Below, one piece after another: positions 1 through 10,127 of a stretch of DNA of 14,581 nt; the stretch's first letter is position 1, and the number at the start of each line of letters is the position of its first letter. Below the pieces are notes generated by a model. The model was not told where the DNA came from and searched no databases. It worked only from the letters and a program-made list of their open reading frames with translations. The position numbers and the translations under genes were made by a program. This DNA comes from Cudoniella acicularis (lineage: Eukaryota > Ascomycota > Leotiomycetes > Helotiales > Helotiaceae): positions 1 through 14,581 of the forward strand of contig JAAMPI010001427.1 of NCBI GenBank assembly GCA_013054445.1. Reading direction: 5' to 3'.

Positions 1-80
1 CACCACTCACCAACAATAACACCCAATAAATCTCCCTCACTCCTCCTTACTTCCTCATTCTCCTCCCCAAAACAAAGGAA

Positions 81-1003
81 ATGCTTTCCCACCAACATCT
101 TCTCCTCCTCTTCAGAGCAGCATTCTTCACCACTACTCAAATGCAGGTAGCGCAAGCAGCAACCTGTTACGGCGGAATGGCCACCGATCCCATAGCGTGG
201 GGAATCCGCGACGCGGTTTGTGGATACGATTCCTGTGCTGCCAGCGATTCCTTGAACGGGAACACCTTTGTGAGATTTCGACGCCGTTTGGGAATGGAGA
301 CGTTGTGACGCTACAGCTGTATGATAAGGGTGGGGCTTTTAAAAATTGGTAAGTTTTTTTTTTCTTTCTATCTTTGACTGTTGCAATCCTAAAGAAAGGG
401 GGAGGGAGGGAGGGAGGCTATGAGAAAATTTAAAGGAAAGTAGCTGACGATTGGGGGGGGTCTCTTTACGGCGTTGAAGTTATGATGCTGCGCAGGATAT
501 TATCGAGCAGTGTTCCTCGCCAGCGGTGGTTCTTTCACCGCCAAAGACCCAAATGGTGATTGGGTGATTACTGATGAGTGGTACTGGATTACGATGAATT
601 ACACATCTGTTCCTGACGAGGATGAGGAGTTCCTCATTTAGAATGGGAGTCTTGATCTTCCTGAGTGAGTCTTTCTTTTCTTTTTTGTTATTGCCTCCTT
701 TCACCATCCTTCTTAAGATTATTAAAATTGTTATGACAATTCTTTTTCGTGTGGATGATGGCAGTTGGAAGAAACTTGGCTAATGAAAATAGGGCTTTAT
801 GGGGACCCACGCAATTCTGCCAGGGGTTAACGGCGGGGAGTGAGAACTGCGTCACTATTCCTGAGGGTTACAGGATCGCGGTTCCGGTTAATAATACAGT
901 GCCGAAGGTAGATTGTAGCGCGTTTGTTCCCCCCTCCCCTCTCCTCCCTCCCCTATCGATCAAGGTAATATATTTCAGGAATGAAGAAGCAAGCTGGTTT
1001 TGA
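81..1003 (+). pseudogene. Decayed gene for a small cysteine-rich secreted protein
   Basis: The ATG at 81 follows a CT/CA-rich leader and opens with a hydrophobic signal-peptide-like segment (residues 1-26, ending near AQA). A Cys-rich stretch follows (CYGG, VCGYDSC). At about 268-271 the reading moves to a second frame, as if one T were missing from a TTT run; that frame stays coding up to a GTAAGT donor at 349. The intron would be 349-479. The second exon starts at 480 in the expected phase but shifts frame again near 515-522 and meets a TAG at 639-641. A further Cys-containing stretch lies at about 772-930, after a second intron (GTGAGT at 665; acceptor at 764 or 771). The cysteine and GG pattern resembles small secreted effector-like proteins of plant-associated ascomycetes, but I cannot name a family. 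It may be a real pseudogene or a good gene with sequencing errors. The right end is uncertain. Confidence 0.55.
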
Positions 1004-3292
1004 GATAGGCTACCTGCTGATGCTTGATGTTTGATGGTGAAGGAGTGCTCTTGGGTGCTGTTCTTTGTGATGGAGAGGAAGTACGATGGGCTACTATGCT
1101 GTTGGATTGTAAGGGGTAGATTTGGGGAGCTAGTTAGCTGTCTCTCTTGTATTGTTGGTGGCTCATCGGTGGATGTACTGGTTTCTGTTTTGGGAATCAA
1201 GAATTGATGTATATATTAACACGTCAATTCACTTCAAAAACTCCAAACAATATTCTCATTCCTTCTTGATATACTTTACCTTAGTCCTATTATATAACTC
1301 AGGGAGGAATAGATCTTGAAGTTTAATTTATTAAAGACATTCTTGCTCGTTAGTTATCTGCGCCAGGCTTATACCCAGAATTAAATGTTGCAAAAGTCAT
1401 ATAACACTATCTAATACAGAAAGCTTTTACAATCTCAAACATTCTTAAGATAAAGACTTTTATCGTAGCTTTAAACTTATATATATATTTTATTTTTAAA
1501 AAAAGGAGCTTTTTATTTCGTGACTATATTTTGTCGCGAGCGGAGGGGATATCAACCCCGCTCAGTAATTTAGCGCATCGCGAAGTTTAGAGGGAACACT
1601 TCAAAAATCAAAAACTTCGAATTAGTCTAGGGTATAATATTCAAATGATATCAATTATTATAGTTGCATACTACTCTCTTTATCATTTTTCATAATGTAT
1701 TTACTTTTGTTAATTTTGTTTTTAAGTTTTTTGGCACGTTTTTATTAGACGCTCGGTTACAGTGCGGAGGATTATTTCGCGACGACATTTTTGCGTCTAT
1801 CTATTAATTAATATGATTGGAGATTTTATGAGCGATTTAATAATGATTTAGTGCTGCTTTATCCATTATAGTTAAAAATAAAATATTGCGGTCGTCGCAA
1901 ATATGAACGGGGTAGGGACCAGAATACTTGGTGTGGATTCAGCAGAAGGTCTGTGTTCGCTAAGATTCAGGGGGCAGTTCAACGTCCCAAACGCTGTAAA
2001 TAAGTGGACGCAGCTTCTAACACTCACATACGATGATAACAATCCTAGGTATCTAAATCATTCTAAAATTATTTTTAGACCAAGGCGCATTTGAGATTGT
2101 GAGTAATTGTTGCCTGAAACTAATTTTCAAGAGTAATCAATGAAACGTTTGTGGCGAATATTTCGTATTCGTTCTTTAACCTGGTTTGTTAGACATTGTT
2201 CCAGTACTGTCTAACTATCCAGTGCGTAGTGAACACTCCGATGTATGCGGCCTTGCGCCCCCTCTTCGCGATCGATCGGCGGAATCCCGTTCCGGCCAGC
2301 CTATCTATTGCCCAATGCACACTTTTGTTCATTCCTGGAAATATTTATTTTCTTTTGCGGGGACCTGGCAGTGCTGCGATGGTTTCACTCGGATCCAAAA
2401 AATCGTTAGAGATCGTGATTTGCATCGAGGATCTGAGATTTGAGATGGTTTGTAAAGAACTGGTTGCTGCTTGCTATGTATATACCTCGTAGCAGTGCTG
2501 TACCGAGAGCCCTGAAGCATATGGGTATGATGTAAGAGGGCATGGTGGTATGGGGGCCTACTCTCCAAAACTGAGGCGCTGGTACAGTACGACTCGCACG
2601 CTGGAACCTAGGCGTGGGAGCGCTGTACTTTAGCGAAGGTCACTTTTTCCTCGGCCGAATGGCTGCGCTGTTTGAGGCGTTCAAGAAGATAGATAGGCGT
2701 GCTTGATTGGAAATCTATTTATTTTCTTGAAATTGAGGCCTTTGAAATAATGCTGGATGGAGAATTTGGAAATACAAGTACGGAGTAGATGGCATGCAGT
2801 AGGTGATGCATCCCCAAGAGTGCTGTATTACAGAACGCGATGCGCCGGGATTCTGGGAGAGGCCACTGTGAGTTAGCGATTTCGTCCCTCCATCTCCTTT
2901 TTTTTCGGCCCCCAATCAGTGCCCGTAGTGGCCCTCGGAGTCCACGATTGAAATAATTGCAATGGCGCAATCATTATTCCGTGATTAGTTTGCATCATAT
3001 ATGCAGGGGCTGAAAGATGGAAATTTGGGCTGCTGGCCCCCCACGTGCGATTGTGAGATGTGTTGCGTCGCGCCCAAATTTTTGGTGGAAGGGCCAGGTG
3101 AAGGGATGTTTAGCGAGGGGGGAAAGGGGTGTCGATTTCCGGATGCACTTTCACTTCTGATAAGGGGCAACTGAATTGTGTTTGCCAAGTTCAATGTTCA
3201 ATTTCCTGATGTACACATATTACTCCAACCTTCCATCTATATAAAATATCAAGTACAATACCCACGCATTACTCCCCACTTCTATTAAAATT
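1004..3292. other. Non-coding stretch, no supportable gene
   Basis: Positions 1200-1900 are strongly AT-rich with poly-A/T tracts and a few isolated TCGCGA-containing GC patches. The part from about 2180 to 2700 has a more balanced composition and carries overlapping short open frames on both strands. None shows a recognisable motif, a start context or a consistent intron structure. From 2700 to 3290 there is nothing beyond short shadow frames, with the 3' end of the transporter gene entering from the right. Old repeat or gene debris is possible but not demonstrated. Confidence 0.5.
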
Positions 3293-5305
3293 TCAACCAC
3301 CCAAAGAACTACCATAAGCCCAAACACCACCACCCTCAACCGAAGTCGCAAGGACACTCGCCCTGCCTTCTCCCCTGCTTGCTCGTGGAATAGTCATGAC
3401 CCTCGATCTCGGCCACGTTCCCACAGGGAAACTATGCGCCTCCTCTTCAGGTTCCTCCCCTGCACTCCCAATTCGCATCCACAAAACGCTTCCATCTTCG
3501 TCAATAGAGGTTCTCGGCGTATTTGAAATCGCGATGTTCTCCTCCTCGTCGTCATCCGTAGAAGCTTCTTCAGTAGGAGGCTCGCTTCCAAAGCCATCAA
3601 GTTCCAGAAGGTAAAAAACTGGGATGGCGGAGAGAGCGGTGATCGCTGCTAATGTCCAGAACGGCACGATGATGTACCCATTGTCGACACCCATGGTGAA
3701 CATGGGGCCTGTAATTGATGGACCCAGAGCGCGACCGATAGCACTCACGGTTGTAGCGACACCGTTTAGTGTTGCAAGGAGACGAGTGCTGCTTACGCTG
3801 TTTGTGAGAAGGATGGTGGAGCTGGGGAAGGCGATGGTGACGCAGAGACCTTTGACGAGCCAGATGGCAAGGAGGCCGGCTTGTTTCGTGATGGCTGTGG
3901 GAAGGAGAGTTGTGAAGGGGGAGATGAAGTAAGTTATTGGGAATACGATGGAGCAGGCTTTGAGGCAAGTGAGGAGGCCGAAGCGGTTAGCGAGGCGGGG
4001 AAAGATGAAGAATTGGAAGAACATGGATGCAATTCCGTAAAGCGTGAAGATGGTACCGATGCGACCGGAGTCTGGAGATTAATTCATGGGTTAGCTTGAG
4101 AAAGTTCTTCAGATGTGAATTGATATTGAAAATGGGAAACTTACCGATACCAAAACCGCTGTTAAACTTATATGGAAGACGCACTTCGGGGCTATTCATG
4201 TCTTGTACCGGGTGGTGCATGAAGACGGGTAGAAGCTGATCGTAGGCCATGGAGTGCATACAGATCAAGGCGTAGACAAGCAGGTTGATAGATGATTGCG
4301 GTGACAAAACATCTCTCCATCTTGGTTTCTCAACATGTTCCTCGATTTTCGGCAATGGAACAGTATTGTTGACCTCCTCGGCATCGTGTATATCACTTGA
4401 GAAAACCGATCCAAAGCTTGCATGTGATCCAGAATCGAGCAGCGGCTTTGTTTCTTTGAAACTACCACGCCTCAAGAAGTTCTTGAGTCCACGCAAGGTA
4501 CCGCGAACATTGGAACTTATCCTCTCACCCATTTGAAGCCCGACATCCTTGTCGTCCTTGCGGCCTGGAAGTGTTTCATGGAGGAAGAAGCCACCAATCA
4601 CTATCCCGACGAGGAAAAAGCAGGCAGCAATAATGTTCGGTAGGGCGTAAGGAAATCTCTCGAAGAGACGCGTTCCGGGAGGCGCATCGGGAGAGACGTT
4701 ATAAGGATTGGATAGTGCACCGCCAAAAGCTGGGCCAATTACTGAACCCACGTTGTAAACGAGTGGCATAATACTGAACGCTACGGGTTGTAGCTCCTAT
4801 TTAGACATATTAGCCTCAGCATGCAGGGAGTAGGGGTGATGCAACGAACCTTCCAAGGGCACATTTCTGCCACCATGGTTCGAATGATGCCGACAACACC
4901 ATTTCCAGCTCCAGCAAGAACTCGCGCCGTCAATGCCATCGTCAACGACGTCGAAAACCCCCATAACAAGCTCGTTATCATCGTGATGGTTAGACTGATG
5001 AGAATTACGGGTCTCCTGCCCAGGTGGTCGCTGAGTATACCCCATGGAATTGCCGTGATGCACTGACTGAAAGAGTACATCGAAGCAGCAGCACCTGCCC
5101 ATGTTGCGATGTCATTTTTTTCAACTCCCAAACTCTCTATCATCTCCGGGAGGTAAGGAAGGACTGAAGTGAGAGAGATGGGCTCGGCAAAACGACATAA
5201 TGCTGGAGAGAAGCAAAATCAGCAAGTGTAAGGAAGTGGATGGGAAATGCGGATTTTTTTACCCAGAATTGTCAACTGTTGAACGGGTAATACTCTTTCA
5301 CCCAT
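3293..5305 (-). CDS. Major facilitator superfamily transporter, 608 aa, four exons
   Basis: Exons read on the minus strand are 5305-5263, 5202-4850, 4796-4145 and 4071-3293, with introns of 60, 53 and 73 nt. Phases join cleanly to 608 codons plus a TGA stop. The start ATG has an in-frame TAG upstream with no other ATG between. The N-terminus runs straight into the first membrane helix, with the family-typical LCRFAEPISLTSVLPYLPEM at residues 16-35. MFS motif A between helices 2 and 3 is present (GILSDHLGRR, residues 69-78). A long hydrophilic central loop follows the sixth helix, and a second block of helices starts near residue 345. The last ~90 residues form an acidic, Ser/Glu-rich cytosolic tail. 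The layout matches fungal DHA1-like transporters related to yeast YCR023C and plant ZIF-like proteins. The substrate cannot be read from sequence. It is transcribed divergently from the LeuA-like gene. The second intron uses an unusual GTTCGT donor. Confidence 0.88.
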
Positions 5306-6864
5306 GGCTGCGATTTTATGGTTCTAAAGGAGTGTGTGCGAATTCATCTGTTATGAGCGCGATGAATGCGAAGGGATCGCCATAGGATGTGGAAGGATGC
5401 TCGCAACCCTCGCAAGTGGGGGGAAGGGGGGGTGTGAAAATGGATGGACGTAGAAGGTAACCTGATTTTTCGCCTCTGAGTTGGCCAAGTAACCAAGGGG
5501 CGCCAGGTACGTAGATCATGCCCTGATACGCGCAGATCGTACTAATGTCTTATGAGTGAGTGAGTTGTCTTGCGCGGCAAGCTTACGCTATTGCGTTGCT
5601 GCAATGCAACATGTCTTCTGTTAAGCCGAGTGGAAAGGGGAAACCCGAGGGCTGATATGAGGAGAGCTGGAAGACGAGCTAAGGCTGGTGTAGCGAGGAG
5701 GCGTTGACAATTGGGCTTAACATCCACAAATGTTCCGCGCGTGGTCCCCGACACGGTAGAGACATTTTATCCCGCCTCCTTCTGCCTTTGCTTAAGGCCT
5801 GTGGTGGTTAATTGGTAACTATCCACGTATATTTATTAATCTTTTCCCAAATAGAATCCTTTTCTCGAAAGGGCCCTTTTATGATTTTCCCGGTAATATT
5901 TTATGCTAACGCATTTTATTCAAGATATCCTGGTGTGATGAGGAGTTGTGTGAAAGATAAGTGCTCGATGACAAACCACTGAACCAGAATCATCACGCCT
6001 CGTAATATACGCCAATGTCTTTCATGGTGAGACCTAAGAACACACTAATCTCCGATTCTCGTTGCTGTCGCAATGGCTCTCGTTATTGCCATCACAACCG
6101 TTTAGGAGTTTGAATAATTTCTATTCTTAAATGTCTGTAGCCGGAGCACTCAATATTTCCCCGACTTGTCGAGATTAGATTCGATCAAGTGCACCACGAT
6201 CGATTTCTTGCCGCATCGGGGTCGATTGCCTTAAAAAGAATTACTTATTTCGGGTCGCGCCGTCGGTACTTTATTTTAACTCAACGCTTGGACCATGCAG
6301 AATACACGTGCATCCTGGTCTCTCATTGATCTCTTCCCTGCTTTCTTTTTCGTTCTTATTCTGCATTTGAACTGTGGGCTTCTTGGCGTTGGCGTGTCTT
6401 AGGCCATTGGTCACAACTAATCGCCAACGGAAAGAAAGATACTGCCTGATATCAGCCCTTTGGAGTGAGACAAACTCTCAGGAATTGCTTATTGTGCTTA
6501 TTTATTTCTGATTCGTAGACTGAAGCTCATTTCATTTACACCCTAGTCCCTATCTCAGACTGATCACAATTTTTCTGGCTTTATCGAAATTGTGCTTTCG
6601 TTGGGAACTCGTACATCGTTTCCTATGCGGGCGCCATGCAGACAAAAACAAAGATGCCACCAAAAAGCTCTAGTCTTAGAAACGACAGGAGAGTCACTGC
6701 AGCCACTCAGTTTCATCTTTCTATGTAGCTTTTTAATTGTCTATTTCACGTGCCAAATTTCCGTGGCTTGGCTGTTTCTGCCTCCCTCATAACAACTGCT
6801 TGCCCTACTTCGTTGCTGATTATCACACTCTCTTGACGGCCTTACGAATTCTCTTATTTTCAAA
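5306..6864. promoter_or_regulatory. Divergent intergenic/promoter region between the MFS and LeuA-like genes
   Basis: About 1.56 kb without a supportable gene separates two divergently transcribed genes, so it should hold both promoters. It contains pyrimidine-rich tracts, for example around 6320-6365, and a good start context (A at -3) before the ATG at 6865. By eye I found no CCGGNNCCGG palindrome of the kind bound by the yeast leucine-pathway regulator Leu3; single CCGG tetramers occur near 5890 and 6140. The short open frames at 5542-5754 and 6592-6792 show no recognisable domain. Confidence 0.5.
6691..6696 (-). promoter_or_regulatory. Possible CpcA/Gcn4-type half-site (TGACTC)
   Basis: GAGTCA on the plus strand, read as TGACTC on the minus strand, lies about 170 bp upstream of the LeuA-like start codon. 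General amino-acid control factors (Gcn4/CpcA) bind TGASTCA-type sites upstream of amino-acid biosynthesis genes. This copy has A instead of T at the outer position, and a hexamer is easily found by chance, so it is only a candidate. Confidence 0.22.
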
Positions 6865-8834
6865 ATGAGCAAAATTCTTTCTGGTGGACTGGACTTGGCC
6901 ACAAAGTATGGCGGTCGTGCTCCTCGAATTGACCTGCCAGACCGACAGTGGCCCTCAAAATATCTGACGAAAGCGCCCACGTGGCTTTCTACGGACTTAA
7001 GAGATGGAAATCAAGCTCTACCAAATCCAATGGTTGGTATTCGCGTCCATTGGGAAATTGTGAAACTTACTAACCCCTCTATCTCTTCAGACCATGGAGC
7101 AAAAGATACGTTATTTTAAATTGCTCGTCGAAATAGGCTTCAAAGAAATCGAAGTTTCTTTCCCTTGTGCATCACAAACCGAATACGACTTCACACGATA
7201 TTTGATCGAATCAGGCTCTGTTCCAGACGACGTCGAATTGTGTGTCCTTACGCCATGTCGAAAAGAAACTTTGTTGAAAGCCATGGAAAGCGTGCGGGGT
7301 GCGAAGAAGGCAATTTTGTTTACATATCTGTCTACAAGTGACAACTACCGCGAGACCGTGCTGGGAATATCAGAGGAAGAATGGCTTGAAAAAGCCCGAG
7401 TCTGCACCGAATATGCGCGATCGATTACCAAGGAAAGTTTGGACCCAGAGATACGAAAGACACAATGGACGTTCGGTTTCGGCTTTGAGGACTTTGCCAA
7501 TGCTCGTCCTGAAGCTGTCCTTGCTCTTGCCGAGACCATCAGCGCGGCGTGGCGCCCATCGAAAGAATCCTCCTTGATAATTGGTCTGGGATCAAGTGTC
7601 GAATCTTCCACACCCAACGTATACGCCGATCAAGTCGAATACATCTGTCGCAATCTTTCAAAACGGGAACTGATCACCATCTCCCTGCACCCACACAACG
7701 ATCGAGGCACCGGCATTGCTGCGTGCGAGCTTGGCTGCCTGGCTGGTGCTGACAGAGTGGAAGGCTGCTTGTTTGGAAATGGAGAGAGAGCTGGTAACCT
7801 CGACCTAGTCACCGTCTCTCTCAACATGTTCACGCAGGGCATAGACACCGGGCTTGACTTTTCAAACATTCGCCATGTCCGAGCTGTTTATGAGGAGATC
7901 ACTGGTATTAACGTCCACCCACGTGCGCCATATGGTGGAGACTTCTATTTCCGGGCCTTCAGCGGCGGCCATCAAGATGCCATCAGCAAAGGCTTCCGGA
8001 AACAAGCGGAGGCACAATCCAAGGTATCATCTGGCGTTGTTGCAACTACAAATGGAAAACCATCAGGAGCAGCGTGGCGGATACCTTATCTGCCTATGGA
8101 CCCCGCAGATTTGGGTCTCCCCTTTGATGTTGTCATCAGCAGCGTCAATTCCCAGAGCGGCAAAGCGGGAGTATCGTGGCTCATTCAGCAGCGCTTGGGA
8201 TTCTTGCTTCCAAATGAGCTTGCTATCGAGTTTTCTAAAGTAGCAAAGGCACAATCAGACGCTCTAAAGCGTGGTTTGAGCACAGCAGAGATCGGAGATA
8301 TCTTCGTTTCGACATACCATGTCGATGCTCTTGTTGGCCACAACGCCCTGACGGCCACTGGTGCCGGAGAGGGCTGCGCTGTTGAGATCAGCATTAAGAA
8401 GCTGGTAGAAGAGATCAAATCGACGCCAGAACGCAGTCCAGCAAAGGTTCTCTCACGAATTCTCGGACTTGAATTCACGGACATTGCAGAGTCTTCGCAT
8501 ACTCTTGCAGCAGCAACAGGAACTGGCGAGTTTGTGTCGTATGTCAAGTGCACAGTTGGATCTTCGAAGAGCGACTGGGGTGTTGGAATCGGAGAAGATG
8601 ATGTTGAAGCTGCTACTCGCGGTTTCTTGTCTATTTTACTTGTAAGTCGCCCTCTTTGTTGACGCCCTTGTCCAAAACAGTATTTCCGCAACTAACAATC
8701 TGCTACAGACACACGGATATGTTGAGCTTGATGAGGAGCTCGGTGAGCGTTGGGCCACACATAATGACAGCGCGGTCGAACTGCATGCAATGCAACTGAA
8801 GGAAGGTGGAGCGTCAATTAAGGTATCTGCTTGA
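6865..8834 (+). CDS. 2-isopropylmalate synthase homologue (alkylmalate synthase), 614 aa
   Basis: Exons 6865-7032, 7091-8641 and 8709-8834 join in frame to 614 codons plus TGA; introns are 58 nt (with a CTAAC branch site) and 67 nt. The family condenses acetyl-CoA with a 2-oxo acid, classically 2-ketoisovalerate, in the first step of leucine synthesis. Conserved parts include STDLRDGNQ (42-50, catalytic Arg46 and metal-binding Asp47), HPHNDRG (His256 and His258 bind the metal), FGNGERAGN (284-292), GGHQDA (His350) and PYLP (Tyr389). Length and domain order match fungal LEU4/LeuA. Oddities: the usual FSPE stretch reads FGFE at 186-189, the usual NLPAT reads GLGSS at 221-225, and the GNGP motif of the C-terminal regulatory domain is missing near 500-507. 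No clear mitochondrial presequence is seen. It is either a divergent LeuA or, as I suspect, a paralogue with a changed substrate. Family is certain; substrate is not. Confidence 0.9.
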
Positions 8835-9024
8835 TGGGCGATGAGTAATGGGCCATTTAAACTTAAATGTCTGGGGCGTTTTGCGAACTGTGCAAGCATC
8901 TGTTGATGTTCTTGTTTGATTTTACGCATTGCGACCACGTTGGCCCACTAAATATGGACTGTTTTCCGTTTCCGGCACGTTGTGCGAAGCAGAGAAGTGT
9001 CAAATCTTATGAGGGATTGATTGC

Positions 9025-9030
9025 AATAAA
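9025..9030 (+). terminator. Possible polyadenylation signal of the LeuA-like gene
   Basis: An AATAAA hexamer lies about 190 nt after the stop codon at 8834, a usual 3' UTR distance for a fungal transcript. Fungal poly(A) signals are loose and the surroundings are AT-rich, so this is only a reasonable guess. Confidence 0.3.
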
Positions 9031-9285
9031 ATCTGGAAGGGATATATAAGAAATTGATGGTTTCGAAAGCATGCAACACGATCTAATTATGGAAATGGAA
9101 ATGGAATGGACATAAATTGTAGCTTGAGGGGAAGACTGGCGGGATAATTTCGTGGTGGAATTAATAGTCAAAATTAAATCCAGCCGCTTTTTGTTCCAGT
9201 TTCGTCATCGAATGTAAAGCTGGTTTATATCTATCGCAGTGGTAAATTACTTCATTGCGTGGCGTTGTGTCTTCACTCACTTGTT

Positions 9286-9372
9286 AGGGCTCTATTAGTT
9301 AGTGCGGTCGATCGCTAATTTTCAGGGACTCCTCCACTGAATTTTAGCGACAACTCACTAAGCTCCAGGGCC
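9286..9372. repeat. Imperfect inverted repeat, possible MITE or element-end remnant
   Basis: The left arm (9286-9326) carries, in order, AGGGC, TTAGTG, TCGCTAA and TTCAG. The reverse complement of the right arm (9332-9372) shows AGGCCC, TTAGTG, TCGCTAA and TTCAG in the same order with small gaps. The arms are about 40 nt and nearly adjacent, so the transcript or single strand could fold into a long imperfect hairpin. Target-site duplications were not identified. Confidence 0.4.
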
Positions 9373-10127
9373 TTGCACTGCAATTCGTCGCGAAATCCTT
9401 TCGCTGGGCAACAACTTGTTTTAGAATACATGGTTACAAATTTATTTTACAGGTATTAATTTCTGAGCCATACAGCAAGTTATTAATCACTTGGTATTTA
9501 TTTCTTGTTATTGATACTGGCACAAGGGTTGCGGGGCTCAAGGTGAGGCGAAGCGAAGCACCCCCCTTTTCAATTTCTTTTGCCACTTCCATGGTGTGCA
9601 ATTACTAGGAACTGTGATTGAAAAAGTAGCTAGCTCATATAGGCAAAACATAAAAACTCGCTAGTATATAACAGGGTAAATTTGTTAAAAAAAAAAAAAT
9701 TTCCCTTGACTGTTCCATGGACAGCTTCCAAGTCACTCTCAACACTTAATTGTTACTGAACAAGTACTCATCTCCAAGGAAGGGGAATTACATTGTTCAT
9801 TGAATGGAAAATGTTGCTTTATAGTCAATTGATGCTATATTATAGCAAGAGAGTGTTTATTTTTGGAGTGTTGCAAGTTATTTTATGACAGTTACCTCGA
9901 AACTATCGAAGGAATAGGACGAGAAAATATCTCCTCGTGGAGTGAGTCCGCATGGTAATTTTCCCAGCGACAAATTTGTTAATAGAGAGATATTGAAACT
10001 AGGTCATTTGAAAAAACATGCGTAGAGGAAGTCACACCGGGAAAAGATGATGTAAATCTTTGTTCGTTGACTTGCATTGCCAAGATCTAACGGAAATTGA
10101 AATTATTAATTAAAGTTGAGTCTATAT

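Larger units (their letters stand above)
8835..10127. other. AT-rich intergenic DNA between LeuA-like and acyltransferase genes
   Basis: Nearly 1.3 kb between the 3' ends of two convergent genes. It has low GC, a 13-base A run at 9687-9699, a small palindrome near 9834-9846 and two GC-richer islands: an imperfect inverted repeat at 9286-9372 and a GCGAAGCGAAGC-containing patch at 9542-9562. No coding frame of note is present. The pattern fits old mobile-element debris, but no transposase or reverse-transcriptase remnant can be read. Confidence 0.45.

Noticed and set aside
1539..1563. GC-rich hairpin with GGGG...CCCC resembling a tRNA T-arm
   Set aside because: The loop lacks the TTCGANT pattern, and no acceptor stem or anticodon arm can be built around it.
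1903..2094. 63-codon open frame considered as an exon fragment
   Set aside because: No homology signal or partner exon could be recognised on either side.
2186..2492. Two overlapping plus-strand open frames of 85 and 98 codons in a region of balanced composition
   Set aside because: No recognisable motif, the frames compete with each other, there is no clear start context and no intron pattern. They fit chance frames.
6136..6145. CCGG-containing sequence as a Leu3 operator
   Set aside because: Only one CCGG half is present; the CCGGNNCCGG palindrome is not formed.
8185..8691. 168-codon open frame antisense to the LeuA-like gene
   Set aside because: Lies opposite a strongly supported coding exon and has low-complexity Ser/Arg-rich content; it is a shadow.
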